From Cristatella mucedo (Eukaryota > Bryozoa > Phylactolaemata > Cristatellidae), in contig WPIO01000024.1 in the NCBI GenBank assembly GCA_009760855.2, positions 5,206,001 to 5,270,000 of the forward strand: a stretch of DNA of 64,000 nt, in the 5' to 3' direction. The position numbers were made by a program, and so were the translations under genes. Within the stretch, counting starts at the first letter, position 1. Each line of letters starts with the position of its first letter. The notes beneath the pieces were generated by a model, which worked only from the letters and a program-made list of their open reading frames with translations, was not told where the DNA came from and did not search any database. Positions 12,884 to 25,997 of the stretch are shown one piece after another.

Positions 12884-13055
12884 CTACAACGGTCGAACAA
12901 AGTTGCATCGGTTTAGTTAAGTCGAACATAACGGCATCCATAGCATTGCATTAGCTCGGTGGAAAAAAGGTGAACCACAAGGCAGCCATAAGCCAAAGCA
13001 AAGGGCTGCCTTACGCCAAAACAGGGTTTACTTATGGTTATAGGGAAGAGGTCAA

Positions 13056-13125
13056 GTGAGAGAGAGAGAGAAAGTGAGAGAGAGAGAAAGTGAGAGAGAG
13101 AGAGAAAAGAGAGAGAGAGAGAGGG

Positions 13126-13171
<46 letters not shown>

Positions 13172-13192
13172 CAGAGAGAGAGAGAGAGAGAG
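13056..13192. repeat. (GA)n microsatellite
   Basis: GA-rich, interrupted by AAAGTGA and GGG, about 137 bp. Confidence 0.95.
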
Positions 13193-13224
13193 CCGACTGC
13201 AACGACAGACTGCAATGATGGGTA

Positions 13225-13410
13225 ATCCAGCACTCACGTGGTGCATCATTCTTTTGGCCGGTGAGTCAAGAGCAGATGATTCAACAGCCTCAATTATCTG
13301 GTGGCAGAGAAGACTTGCAGGCTCCCACCCACACGCAGCATATTGCCCACCGAAGGATTTGAACCCACGACCTGGATCACGTGGTGCAACCACCTAGATG
13401 CTGAATGTAA
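13225..13410 (-). mobile_element. SINE-III copy, reversed
   Basis: CAGCACTCACGTGGTGCATC, TTTTGGCCGGTGAGTCAAGA, GATTCAACAGCCTCAATTAT and reversed B box GGATTTGAACCCACGACCTG. It lies downstream of a (GA)n tract. Confidence 0.65.
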
Positions 13411-13844
13411 CCATGGTGCTGCTTGTCGATCGAGTACAGTGGGACCGAAACGTACTAGTTGCAGCTGCATCGGTGCAGTAGGAATACACCACCAGAACAA
13501 AACCAGCGGCTCACCGTGGTTGCAACAGCTCCCGCATTGATCCATGCCATGCAATATTTGGCAAATAGTGTGGCTTTCCTAGCTTAAACCGGCTGCCGTT
13601 GACAACAGCCCTCTTGCATGCAGGCCGGCCAACCAGCCCAGAATGATTGACAGCCATTAGCAACAGAACATGACCTGTGGGTAAATCTATGTAGCACAAT
13701 ATGAAATCAGCTACACTAGCTGGCACCACAGGCTAATTTGTCGGTCCTTGTCTGCGACAGAAAAGAGAAAAGCAAGACAGAACGGCGATCAGGCAAACCA
13801 TTTTAGCAGAAGCTCTCCTGACCAGTGTAGTCGACAGGTAGCAT

Positions 13845-13975
13845 CGGGAGTGTGGTGCTTGCCCCAACCAAGGTCTGGCTGAGGTCGTGGGCTCGAGCCC
13901 CGAGGCATATGTGAAGCGACTGAATAGAGATTAAGTTCTCTTGGGGCGCTATATAAATGAATTATATATTTTTGT
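13845..13975 (+). mobile_element. SINE-II copy
   Basis: CCAAGGTCTGGCTGAGGTCG, B box GGGCTCGAGCCCCGAGG, then the LINE-A-like tail GAATAGAGATTAAGTTCTCT and GGGGCGCTATATAAATGAA. Confidence 0.8.
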
Positions 13976-14084
13976 CTGACATAGTCAAACTGACGCAGAT
14001 GGACAAGCTGCTGAGACAGCTTTCTCTGTCAGCTCCGATCTCGTCAGCATGAAGTAGCTCTGAACTATGACAGCTGTCAATCTA

Positions 14085-14240
14085 GACTGGGCGTTCACCT
14101 ATGGGTAATGTGGGAGCACTTCTTGAACCCACCTTACTGCAGATTCGAGTCCTGAAGCTGACAATCCTTCATTGCCGGCTACAATCAGGATGATGGCAGC
14201 TTGCACCATTATATTAGTGAGGCTATTTAATTAACTAACT
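14085..14240 (+). mobile_element. Degenerate SINE-I-like copy
   Basis: B-box-like GATTCGAGTCCTGAAGC, CAATCCTTCATTGCCGGCTA and a GAGGCTATTTAATTAACTAA end resemble SINE-I in order, strongly diverged. Confidence 0.35.
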
Positions 14241-15084
14241 TATGTTTTTTTTTTACTTATAGCCATTAAGTAATTATGAATGCTTCGAAGGAGTAGAAAT
14301 TTAGGAACATCTGAATGACGTGCAGTTGATTGTAGACTTATTTTGACATCGCTCTGCAAAAATTAATCTGAATCGTGCCGTGCACAAGTGGCCACAGTGT
14401 GCTACTACTTTTTCATTATCATTTGTTTCTGGAAAAATCCTTTGCCGGGACCTTCACAATAAGGGCATCGGCGGCTAAACAAGCATTCCCTTACAGAACA
14501 GGAATAGCCACGTCGTTGGCCCAAGATGTGTGTACAAGTGAGCCACATCAGCAGCAGCCCTGATAGCTACATAACACAGTGACGTCAGAGTGTCGTCAAA
14601 CGGAGGACAACCCAAAAGCAACGGCCTGATGATGACTTAACTTAATGATAACTTTGGTTGCCAAGGCTGATTACTAAAACAAACATACCACACCTTCACT
14701 ATCAGGCTTCCTAGGTGGTGCAGCTGGGCTGCATTGCTGTTTAGTCTAACCATCGCCCACTTGAGAAAGGTAGTACACAATTTATTAAACCTCCAGACGA
14801 CATCCGACAACTGCCGAAAGCATGATGGTTCGGCTTGAACGACCACCAAACGTTGCTAACTGCAGAGGTTCGGCAAAGCCCTTGCATGCAGTAGCCCTTC
14901 GGAAACAGTGATAGCAGCAGTCACGGCCCACTAACAGAAGCCAATGAGAGAAAGCAAAGGGGGTGCACCTAAAAGCACCACCTGGCAGTATAGCCTGAAG
15001 GCCTCGGCTAACACTGTGGCACCTGTCACTCCAAATTCATCAAGGAATCACTGAAATTCACTCTGCACTGTAAAAAAGCAGCCA

Positions 15085-15655
15085 ACACTACTCGCCGACC
15101 AGCACTGGCTCCCAGTCAAGTGACTCATCGACTTAAAGGTTTTGTCAAATCACTTTTAGGTCCCTTAGTTCTTTGGCTCCAGCCTACCTATCAGATCTAC
15201 TGCCCCACCAGACTAGGCATCGTAACACCTGCTTTTCGGAATCCAACTGCTTACCTATACCTGGTACAAACGTCAAATCCTTTGGAGATTATGCCTTTAG
15301 TTCGTGCTCGCAAAGCTTAGAACTCACTCCCAACTTGCGTCGAGACATCTTCTGACTTGTCCACGCTTAAAAAGAAACTAAAAACGCATCCATCTATTTA
15401 TGACAGCCTTTAGTAGATCTCTGTGATTCATCCTTTATGTGCTTATGCATGCTGACACTGTGTATGCTGCCACTAACCATACTTGCATGCTGACCCTGTG
15501 CATATCACCCCTAACCATGTTGTTCTTGTTGTTTATTGAGCATGCTACCACTAACCAATTGATCGTGCTTCCATTGCAGCAAATGTAAAGCATTTAGAAA
15601 AAGATTGAGTTCTCTGAGGGTGCTATATCCAATGTATTATATTTAGTATTACTAT
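15085..15655 (+). mobile_element. LINE-A 3' part, older subfamily
   Basis: Diverged C-terminal coding remains (LLPHQTRHRNTCFSESNCL), then the 3' UTR with the older-subfamily segment (GAGCATGCTACCACTAACCA) and the tail. Confidence 0.8.
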
Positions 15656-15744
15656 TATTCTCTTCGCAGGGCGATCGTCGTTCTAAACTACGCTGAAGGT
15701 GGTCCTACGTCTGCCTCACAAACTCTTGTCTTTCTGTCTTCCTT

Positions 15745-15845
15745 CGATAGGCTGCAATTCCATTGCACAAATGTAAAGTGCCTAGAGAGATATTGAGTTC
15801 TCTGAGCCCACTTTATCAAATGTATTATTATCAGTGTTATTATTT
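15745..15845 (+). mobile_element. LINE-A tail fragment
   Basis: Only the last part of the 3' UTR is present (AAATGTAAAGTGCCTAGAGA and the stem-like tail), ending in ATT repeats. Confidence 0.7.
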
Positions 15846-16334
15846 TGATCTTGGCCAACTCACGCTAGTAGGAGACATGGTCGTAAAAGTGTTAGACGTT
15901 GAGCGGTTGGTAATTGGCTTGCGATTGAAGAAGTTCCACGAAGGCAGGCGAGAACAACGAAACTCCAGCTGTGTGAGCAGCAATTGCCGAAGCAACAGTC
16001 AGCACACACGGGGTGGAGACGAGGGACAAGTTGCCAGAAGGGGGCAGCAGCTGCAGCAGGCACAGGTCGCTGGGTTGGGGTGAATCTAGTGCCGAGGGGG
16101 GTGCAGGGGCTGGAAGCAGAGCCAAGGGGGTAACTAGGCAACTGATGGCTGACTGCAGTCTACCCCACGGTAGTCGGCGAAAAAGGCTGCTCCTTCGACT
16201 TCGACGGCAGTGACCCACAGGCACCTACGGTGCAGCAAGCTTGCCTAGCAAGGCCTGAATAGAGTGCCCTCTAACGGACAAAGGCTGCATGCAGTCATCA
16301 CATCAAGCAAGACCATGTTACTTCTTTTAGTCTC

Positions 16335-16490
<156 letters not shown>

Positions 16491-18174
16491 TGTGTCCAGA
16501 ATCAGGAGCAGCTTACTGCAGTGACTGGCTGAAGATTTTGCTGGTAGCTGCCACTTTCGTGGAGGCTAGACAGCTACAGCTCAGCATTGGCGGCACATCA
16601 GCCAAAAAAGCTATTAAGCCTCTGCAGTTGGTGATGAATACCCCTAGGTTGGTCACTCAAGTGCTTCCATTGATAAAATGGCCGGCAACGGCTCAAGATT
16701 GATCAGCAGATACAGAGCAAGGCTTTGTACTTTGCCCCATGCTGCTGGCTCCTGCATATCCAGCTGAAGTGCTTCATCGGTTCCAGCCTCGCAGAGCAGC
16801 CTCAGGACCTCTCGATGCTATAAATCGACCGGCCCCCTACGTTTGCCTTACGACGGATAGTGACATGCTTTGCTCTGCAGGTCCGAGACTGTGGAACTAG
16901 CTTCTGAAATTCGGATACAAACTCTTCACAGCTGCGGACTCGGGTACACTCCTTTTTCTGGCAGTCCACCTCTGCCACGTCCTGAACTACTCAATCCGTT
17001 GATTACCCACAGGTCTCAGCACTCGAGTCAATCTCCTTCTCGTGCTCTCTCTTCGGTGCACGGCACAACATAGGCCCAGTCCATCGAGCAGAGAACAGAG
17101 CTGCTGGTGACTGCTTGACAATTTCCGTATCCGTCGTGCGCAATCACCTCGCCAGTTTACTTCCACCCTGCAGGCCAGTCCACCTGAAGCCAGGCCGAGA
17201 AGAACGTGGAGCTTGCTCTGAAGCCGACCTCGGCATCCCAAGGGCGAGGACGCTTGCAGTTCACCAGGGAACAGCAACCTAACGGTAAGCACAGCAGCAG
17301 CAGCAGAAGGAGCTCAGGGGAGGAGGAGGCTCAAGCGATCGATGACAGGAAAGACTCGCTGACTGCAGCATCCTACTACAGAGGGCAGGCCTGCAGCCCA
17401 CTCTCAGCCACTAAGGTGATACAGCTGCACAAGCTATACAACTTGCAAGTGCAAGGCATCCGAGGTCATTAGTTAGCAGGACACTTTCGGCCGGTCGAGG
17501 TAGCTTCCTGTACGTGACTGGGTCACGTTGTGCCAGTGCACGGCCGGCTGCCACACGGCACGTAGCCGTGTCACGAGAGCCTATGCACCACGGTGGCTCC
17601 ATCATATGTAACATTATAAGATCGCCAATGAGCTTTTCGAGAGCCACAAAACTAGCTGGCCTGACGATAGACTGGAAACAACCATACACCACCTGAACGT
17701 TCACAAGTCTGGCAGGCACACAGCTGCCCCAGGCCGCTGCTGCTACTAGTGCGCTGGCTGCTCCCTTCGAAACACATGTCGAGCGCCACCCCATATTCTG
17801 ACCAGCCCGGCAACAGTCAGGCAACAGTCGAGGCTTTAAGCTTTATGGCAGCATTCACTGATCACATTCTTGCCAGTAGCAGCTCGCTCAACAAAGAAAG
17901 AAGAATCTTTGGGGTGAGATGTCGCTGGCCCCTCATGCCCCAACTCAGCCGGCTCCATCAGCTAAGGACACTGTGCCTGCGCCGATGTTGCTCAGTCGGC
18001 TGAAACCAGGAATCACTCAGCTGGCCGGCCGGCGGCCACCTTCTGTAGCTGCAACAAAACGCTAGTGGTAGACCATCGCTTATTAGGCAGCTTAGATGAG
18101 ATAGACAGGGCTCAGAAGGTTCGAGCTGAGTGCCAAGCTGCTGCCATCTGTTTGCTTCACCAATAGAATACTCT

Positions 18175-18272
18175 CTCCCATTTCTCTCTCTCCTCTCCCT
18201 CTGTCTCTCTTCTCTCCCCTCTCTCTCTCCCCTCTGTCTCCCTCCTCTCTCTCTCTCCCTCCCTCTCAGAAT
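18175..18272. repeat. CT-rich low-complexity stretch
   Basis: Imperfect TCTC/CCCTC repeat. Confidence 0.9.
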
Positions 18273-18808
18273 ACCCCTCCCTTTCCCCTCTTGCTTTCCT
18301 TGTTTCCAGGAATCTGACTACTAGCCCCAAGCAGCTGTGCACTTGAGCGGGCAGCACAGCTTCGGCACTTGGCACAGCACAGCTTCGGCACAAGGAAGGC
18401 TGTGCACTAGGGAATTGACAGCTGAGCTCAATTAGCCTGGATGCATTGGAGACACTTCGACTTGGATGTGCTCCACTGCTGTAGTGGCTACTGCAGGTCT
18501 CTAACTGCACCTCGGTGCAGCAATGGTTGCATTGCACTTCAAGCATTGCCACCGAGCAGCACCGGCAGCTCCAGCGCTCCTTGTGCACAGCAGGCCATGC
18601 ATAGCACCTGCAGAAGCACAGTTCACGACCAAGCTAGCTGCTGAGGCCTACCTCCCATACTGGAGCTCCTATTTTTCATGCCCTCTTTTTTTGGGGGAGG
18701 AGATTCAAGGTCGTTGGAAGGCTCATCTGAGCTCGGTCCAGACTAACCATGCCTACCTCATCAGTCTGTCGATCTCCCCACCCAGGTTTTCCACAGGTGT
18801 GTTGGCAC

Positions 18809-18919
<111 letters not shown>

Positions 18920-19271
18920 GCAGGTCGCTGCGCCGGCGCTGCCTGCTGTAAAACCTAGCTACCTGACAATGCAGCCTCATGCTGTCAGCCCCGGCTTACA
19001 GCCGCATTTCGAAGGGAGGGGGGAGTTCATTTAGAAGAACGAAGCACCAACGAATCGGTAATCCTATTTGTGCTCGAAGCCCCCCCCCCCAGCCCTAAGC
19101 CCCCCACCCTCTTCCCTAGCTAGGTTGCTGCTACATGCTGCTCCACCGAAGCTCGGCCCGTGCCCAGGTCGCTGTGGAGTGAGAGTTGGTGGCGAGCTTC
19201 AAGGCGAACAGCCCCCTACCCTAGAGTCACTGCTTTTGAACCTCACGACTCGGCAACTTCAAGGCTAACCA

Positions 19272-19335
19272 ATTTAAAGTGCCTAGAAAGAGATTGAGTT
19301 CTCAAGAGTGCTGCACAATACATCAAATGTATTAG
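19272..19335 (+). mobile_element. LINE-A tail fragment
   Basis: AAAGTGCCTAGAAAGAGATT and the following tail bases, truncated on the 5' side. It lies within PLCB intron 1. Confidence 0.65.
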
Positions 19336-19984
19336 GGTCAGCTAGGCTGCCTTTGCCTGCTTTTACAGGCGTTTGCTCCGAGCTCACTCCAGCAGCAGCA
19401 GCAGTCAAAGCCGGCCACCACATCCACCCCCCCCTCCGGGCAGTTCCTGAGGCCTTGCCGGGTCACTCAGCAGCTGCCGTCTAGAGCTTGGCTACTGCTG
19501 CCTTTGCCCCTTTCTTATTTCCTAGCTTTTCCTTTTTCAATAATTAAATGGCAGTGAACAGCAGGCCAGTGCACCGACCGACCGCAATCCAATTGATTGT
19601 AATTAAGCTGCTTTACCAGAGTCAGCTGGAACAGAGAGGGTGACTCCTGCAGCACAAGCTCTTGCATTAGCCCTCTGGGATCAACCTACACGGCTGGCTG
19701 CACAGGCTTCTGTGCTAATCCCACTGGACCACGAACTCAAACAGGGGGCAACTGGCACCGATGCTGACAGCAGCAGGTGGTAGGCTGACTGTGGCAGCTG
19801 CAGTGCTGCTGCTGCTGCCGTGTGGACAGGCTACTACTTAAGACTGAGACAGGAGCTGGGCAGGTGACAGGCACCTGTGTGCCCACTCAGGGTCACGAGG
19901 GTCACAGAGTCTCAGTCGGCCGAACAGCTAGGTCTCGCTCTGGGTCAGCAACACTGCCACGCGGGCCGAAAGTCAGCTTCGCCG

Positions 19985-20135
19985 ATCTGGTTTGGTCCAG
20001 CGGTTAAGGTGCTCGCCCCGGGGACCAAGGTCTGACTAAGGTCGTGGGCTCGAGCCCTGAGGGATATGTGCAGCACCTGAATAGAGATTAAGTTCTCGTG
20101 GGGTGCTATACAAATGAAGTTTATTTATTTATATA
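19985..20135 (+). mobile_element. SINE-II copy, near full length
   Basis: A box TGGTCCAGCGGTTAAGG, B box GGGCTCGAGCCCTGAGG, then GAATAGAGATTAAGTTCTCG, GGGGTGCTATACAAATGAA and a TTTA repeat. This is the best copy for comparing the tail with LINE-A. Confidence 0.82.
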
Positions 20136-20725
20136 TCTATTCCTTACTGCAGCGAGTCGACACGAGCCAGACGTCCAGAGGACGCCGGGTGCTGGCTCGA
20201 GTAAATAGCTGAGCGAATGCAAGCAGCTTTGATTTGCAGCCGGTCACCAGGAGGCATGCAAAAATGCATGCAGACGAAGAATTGTCTGACCTCGGACACC
20301 AGCCGAATGGATGGAAGGAGGGGGTTGGGCGGCCTAGACAAACGAGCAGCAGCAGCACTACCACAAGCTTGCTTACTGCTCGGGTTGGGGGGGTGGTGAG
20401 GCATGCTGGGGCAGAGGCAGAGCGGGTAAGGGGTAAAAGATGCCGATGGCGACTGATGATTCCGATAATCTTGCATGCCGGGAGGCCTGAAAGCACGTAC
20501 ATTGGGCTCAGGAATGCTGTGGCAGCTAGCCAAGAAAATTCAGAAGATTTGAACCCGAGAGAAAAGACGAACATCTCGTGGTAAGAAAGAGAGCAGCTTT
20601 CGGAAAAGCAGCAGCAGCTCGCGAAGGGATCACAGGGAGAGAAAGTGCACTGTTAAGTAGACACATGGCGGGTACTGAGAAATATGGGAACAATAATATT
20701 GACACATTTTGCGATTTTATTGTGG

Positions 20726-20726
<1 letters not shown>

Positions 20727-20806
<80 letters not shown>

Positions 20807-20837
20807 TGTATGTATGTATGCATGCATGCATGCAAGC

Positions 20838-20874
<37 letters not shown>

Positions 20875-20881
20875 TATATAT
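20727..20881. repeat. Compound (TA)n(TATG)n(TGCA)n(TG)n microsatellite
   Basis: Ordered blocks: TA to 20779, TATG to about 20820, GCAT to about 20833, then TG at 20844-20871. Confidence 0.96.
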
Positions 20882-21974
20882 CATAATAAATATAATATTA
20901 CATAGCAATTTTTCTGCAGCTTCCAAGGGAGCAGCTTTGCTTCAGCGGCAAGCCGCTGCCGACGACGACAACAGGGCAACTGTGCCAACGCCACGAACAG
21001 AAGAGAAAGCAGACACCCAAGCAGGGGCGCCGCAGCCGGGACAGCAGCTCGGTTCGTCGAGCCGAGCTGCTCAGTGGCTGCTGCAGTTAAAAGCGGCTGC
21101 TATCCCCTCTCCCTTCCTGTGATCCCATCTGTTGCTGCTGCAGCTGTGCCCACTGCTGCGCCGCCCGATGCAGGAGTGCCACCGTAGCTTCCACATGAAG
21201 GCGTGTGCGCCGTGGCAGCCTAGTACTGCGAATCCTCCTCCTCCTCCCCCGGTCTCGGCTTATCTCGGCACGAGGGGCAGTCGAGCGCTCGGGCAGAAGC
21301 GTGACGCGAGCACAAACGCAGGAGGCGGGAAGGATTTCACCAATGGCAATGGCCAGAATCGCCAGAATACTGCAATCCGAGGCAAATGCAGTGTTGCACC
21401 ACTCACCGACCGGCGAGTATCGAGTAGAGCTGCATCCTGCTTGTCAGTCTGTACTACAGCAAGAGTCGGAGCACAAGCTCAATGCTAGGAAAACGCAACC
21501 AAAGGCTTGTCGACCCTTGGGCACCCGCCGATTCGGTGGAGCTGTACTCAAATCCTCCTCGGATGCTGTCTCTGTCTCTCCCCTTTCTCTTTCTCTAAGC
21601 CACTCTACCATTTGCATTTTGACATCGCACAAGACACCTCTAATCATAGTATGCTTGTTGACGCTGAGCATGTCGCCACCAACACTGGTGCCATCAGACT
21701 GAGGTGAGTTATTTTTTGATACATCCATCTCGAAGATATGAGCAATTAGACATGAGCAGTCGTCAGCAAAGATTCCCATCCCATCTCAGGGCCGACATTC
21801 GGACAGCCCATCGACAAAGTATCAAAGGGGTACCAAAGGGATCGGCCAAGAGGCAGCCAAATACAATCGTCTGCATCCAGTCGTAGGATACAGCATCTAT
21901 ATGCCATCAGCAGCAGCACTGAGGGCAGTCACAGGGAACAATCGACTGCTGACTGAGTTTGGCCTGGTCGGTCT

Positions 21975-21976
<2 letters not shown>

Positions 21977-22032
<56 letters not shown>
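21977..22032. repeat. (CAGC)n microsatellite
   Basis: About 13 copies of a CAGC tetramer. Confidence 0.95.
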
Positions 22033-22245
22033 AAGCTGCTGGAGGTCACAGGCCGGCCAAACCCATACATCAGTAGCCTGCTCGTGGAGCTGAGGAAGAG
22101 ATGAGAAGAGATAAGAGCACGGGCACCCAAGATATGCCGAGTGCCCAGTTGTGCAGGTAGGCAGCACTTGACCAGCTGACACAGAATCATCAGCTCTAAG
22201 TGTCACCAGCACGTCGAACCGAGGACGTCATTCGCGTCCGAAAAG

Positions 22246-22320
22246 GGGTCTCCCTCTCCTCTCTCTCTCCCTCTCTCTCGCTCTCTCCCTCCCTCTCTGT
22301 CTGTCTCTCTCTCCTCTCCC
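22246..22320. repeat. CT-rich low-complexity stretch
   Basis: Imperfect CTCTCC/CTGT repeats. Confidence 0.88.
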
Positions 22321-22699
22321 CGTGGCTGCACCTACGACAGCACAGCTGCCACTGGGCAAGCTGCATCCAGAGCAGTTCATGCAGCTGAGGACCAGTGGAC
22401 CTGCTGCATAGAAAAGGGAAGGGGACAAGACAATAAAATGAGTCGGCAGCCAGGCACCGAGCCGAGTACCAAGCTTGCCAAGAATTGTCCGCCCACGATG
22501 TTGCTGCATAATTCACATGCCCTTCGGCCCAATGACTGCTTTCGCCCAGGCTTTAAGGAGAGGCCCTTCTACAGTTAGCTGGGTGGCAACCACCCACTGT
22601 CAAGGTGGACTCGTTCAGCAAAAAGAACCTTTGTGACTATCGAGTCCCTTGCACAGGGGCAGTAAAGGATTGCCTGCTGCAGGACACACACGTATGAAA

Positions 22700-23150
22700 C
22701 GTATACGGGTCATGAAGAGCAGAGAGGGTGTTACGCAGGAGAGTTTTGTATAGCCCACTCACAGCCTAAGCGGCTTTCGGTACGCATTCGGTAGCCAACA
22801 GACTTTGTCTCAACAAAGAGAAAGTGTGAAGCATAGTAGAGTCAGGAGAGCAGTTGAGATAGTGAGTAGCATGGAGGTGGCAGCTCAGGACCGCTGAAAA
22901 CGATGAGCCATAGTCGGCAGCAGGAGAGCAGTTGTCGTTGCGTAAGAATTGTGGAAGCGAGTTCCACAGCCTAGGGCCTGCACAGCTAAAGCCTCTGTCG
23001 CCAATGGTCTTTAAGCAGAGGAATGGAACAGCTAATTTATTGTCCACACAGGACCTGCGGTAGCGATGAGGCTGAAATTGGTGCGACATGCTCTGATCGA
23101 GCCGGATGCACAAGATCGGCATGCAATTCACAAGTTCCAGCAATAAGTTA
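22700..23150 (-). mobile_element. LINE-B 3' part (second CR1/L2-like family), reversed
   Basis: The minus frame 23143-22766 reads ...RSCVDNKLAVPFLCLKTIGD and GPRLWNSLPQFLR, the typical C-terminal end of such LINEs. The tail ends in GTGAGTGGGCTATACAAAACTCTC when read on the minus strand. It is clearly distinct from LINE-A. Confidence 0.75.
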
Positions 23151-23689
23151 AGCCATGATGACGTGCTTCCATAACGGCAGCTTTAACAAGGACACCAGTA
23201 GCAGCAGTGTAAACTAATTCCCTGAACTGTTTGGTGGCCTGGCCACACGGGCCACATTAATCCTTTCCTCAGTGGGAAGGGCAGACAGTCACGAGGGGGA
23301 CAATCCAGGCAGAGGCAGTCACATGACCTTTCCTCTTCCATCCCCTTCTCGGATGCTGCTGCCTACCCTACCCGAACACCTGCTGGGCAGCCAGCCCTCG
23401 ACCTTTTCACTGCTAGCTTTTCGATTAACGACAAGTGCCATTTGTTTTGACTGCCTCGGTAGAGACAGCCAGCTGAGAGCTGCTGCACAATTTCCTGACA
23501 GCCAGCTGAGAGAGAGGGAGAGAGAGCTGCTGCCGCATGATTCCTTGAAATGGAGGCAAGCAGCAGGCAAGGTGAAGACTTCTGCTCCCAGAGCAGAGCC
23601 AGCAGCAACTAGCTGCTGGCTCTGCTCTTGGGCAGGGCCCATCATTCTCCCACTGGCAAAGCCAACTGGCCAGCAGCAGGAGACAGGCC

Positions 23690-23692
23690 ATC

Positions 23693-23728
<36 letters not shown>

Positions 23729-23744
23729 GGAGACAGACCATCGT

Positions 23745-23802
<58 letters not shown>
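23690..23802. repeat. (CAG)n trinucleotide tract, interrupted
   Basis: A CAG run with a CAA and a GAGACAGACCATCGTAG interruption; the last part (23743-23801) is pure. Open in every frame, it produces the long poly-Gln/Ala/Ser frames here, which are not genes. It lies in PLCB intron 1. Confidence 0.96.
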
Positions 23803-23803
<1 letters not shown>

Positions 23804-24337
23804 ACAGCCGCCCAGCCACCATGAACGACACTGCATCCACCGCGTGTGTCGTGTAAGCAGCAGCATAGCTCCATGCTCGAGCACATCAAGCTTAATCGCT
23901 GCTCAGCAGAGCCATACCAGCCAGCCCTGACCCTTACTGAGGCCGGGTCACTGAGTTGGAGCCAAGCTGCAGAAGATGGCGTTGCATCGGCGCTATTCAA
24001 GGGCCACTGCTGAAGCAGCCGAGCACCGGATGCCGGTTTGCCGCTGCTCACAGTGATCGTGCCAGCTGAACAGCAGCAGCAGGACAGAGCATAAGCAAGG
24101 CAGCATGCCTCTGGGGTCAGTGTTTCAGGGTGCCCAGCCGACAGCCCACCGAGCCCTTACAGGTGCCACCGCGGACCTGTAGCTGATAAGTCGTCTGCCC
24201 CTTAGCGTCTACTGCAGCCATAGCAGCAGCAGCAGCACGATGGTGCAGCCAGATACCAAGTCACGATTAGGTGAACCGACGTCGTACAGGCCTCACTCGC
24301 GCACTGGGGGACCAAAACAGCCAGCTTGATAGAAATA

Positions 24338-24425
24338 ATAATAAATTTGCATAGCTACCTCTGAGAACTTAATCTATATCTGGGCACTTTACATATGCTG
24401 CAAAGGAAGCAAGGTCTTGACTGAG
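24338..24425 (-). mobile_element. LINE-A tail fragment, reversed
   Basis: AATAATAATAAATT followed by the reversed tail (CTGAGAACTTAATCTATATC...GGGCACTTTACATATGCTGC). Confidence 0.7.
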
Positions 24426-25997
24426 GTAGCCGAAGCTGAGTGCTATCATTGGCTGGCTGGGAATTGGTTAGCAGATTCACCTGCCAGCAGCTGCTGCACT
24501 TCTCACTCCATCGAGCCAGGGTCCATTAATTAAGTTGTATTAGCCTGCTCAGCTAACCGGCTCAAGCATCACAGCTCTGGGTTCCGATGGCTCTGCCCAG
24601 AGTCACCTAGCTCTCACACTTCGTATGCGATAGGACTCAACAGTAGGCGAGAGGCAGCACGGCAAAGCGTGTCTGCACAGCTGCAACCCAACACAGCACC
24701 AAGGCCGCCGGTTGACCACAATCTGATGTCTGCGAGCACCGACGAACACTGACGTCCGACTATAGATAGACCAGTGCCTGTGCGCCTGCATTTCTCAAGC
24801 TCAGTCTCTAGCTGCCATCCAGTCTCCATCGACATCGTCTCGTCTTGCAGCTGCACAACGACTGACTGCAGGTGACCGATCCAGGCAAACGAGTTTCGGC
24901 TAAAATCAGTCGACGATTGATGCACAGCTATGCCACCTCGTCGGTCGACAAATACCTGATGGAGGGGAAGCAGTGTCCGCACTTCAAGCAACGGCTGGGT
25001 CGGCCGGCACCCATCCAGCTGCAGAGTCGATCGCAGCAAGTGGCAGCTACAGCCTAGCAGCTGCACACGGCCAGCCGAGGTTGCAGGGGGAGGCTGGGTC
25101 AGGCAGCCGACGGTCCGGAGGGGGAGGGCTCTGGGTGCTGGATGGCATGCTGGATCACGGAGCTTCGTGTGTGTGTGAGCACTAGCTGGCCAGCCGGTGG
25201 CTCGGCCAATCGGCTGACACACAGGAATGTGGGCATCCAGATTTCGTCACGGGCGGCTGCATGCTGAGAAGCTATCCCCCCATCACCACCACCATCACCA
25301 GCAGCAGGATATTCATCACTCTGCCGAGAAAAAGGCAGCCTGCAACATCCTGCACCATCAACACTCCTCTTACACCTCTTTCTAGTAGTTTGGAGGGGGG
25401 GGGGGTTGAGCGGGTGTGTTGGGGATGCCCTAGCCGGAGTGGCAAGCAGTTAACCCCGCCCCCTCTCACGGCCTTCTGGGCTGCCATTCTCAGGCCTCTG
25501 ACTACCATTGCTGGCTACCGAATTATTGTCCGGCAAGCCGAACTTGCCACCTGCTGCCTGGTGCATTCTATGTAACAGTGGCTAGCTAGGTAGTGGGGAT
25601 AGCGACCCGATGCACCGACAGGTACCGGCCGGCCTGAATCCGTAATTTGGGCAGGCCGATCGGTGGTGTGTTGCCGGCTGGATCCGACCGGATCTCAGAC
25701 AGACACTGGCTGCTGCTGCACCTGCTTTACAAAGTCAAAGCTCGGCCTGTAGAGCCGTCCGGACGCATCCGGACGTCAAGCGTACGCAGCGGACGGAGTT
25801 CGAAGCATACAAGTCGACGACGAAGTGGTCGAGCGCCTTCGGCTTGGCGCAGTGTGAGGGCTGGCGCTGGCACCGGCCTGGCAGGCGGCAGCAAAACGTA
25901 GCTTCGTAGCTCGGCGGCAGCGGCAGTGGCTCAGCGTCACGCGGCCCGAGCACTCGCGAGCGCTATCTCTCTCTATCTCTCTCTCGCGCGCCCTCAC

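Noticed and set aside
23272-24051. Long poly-Gln, poly-Ala, poly-Leu and poly-Cys frames on both strands.
   Set aside because: All are translations of the CAG/CTG repeat.
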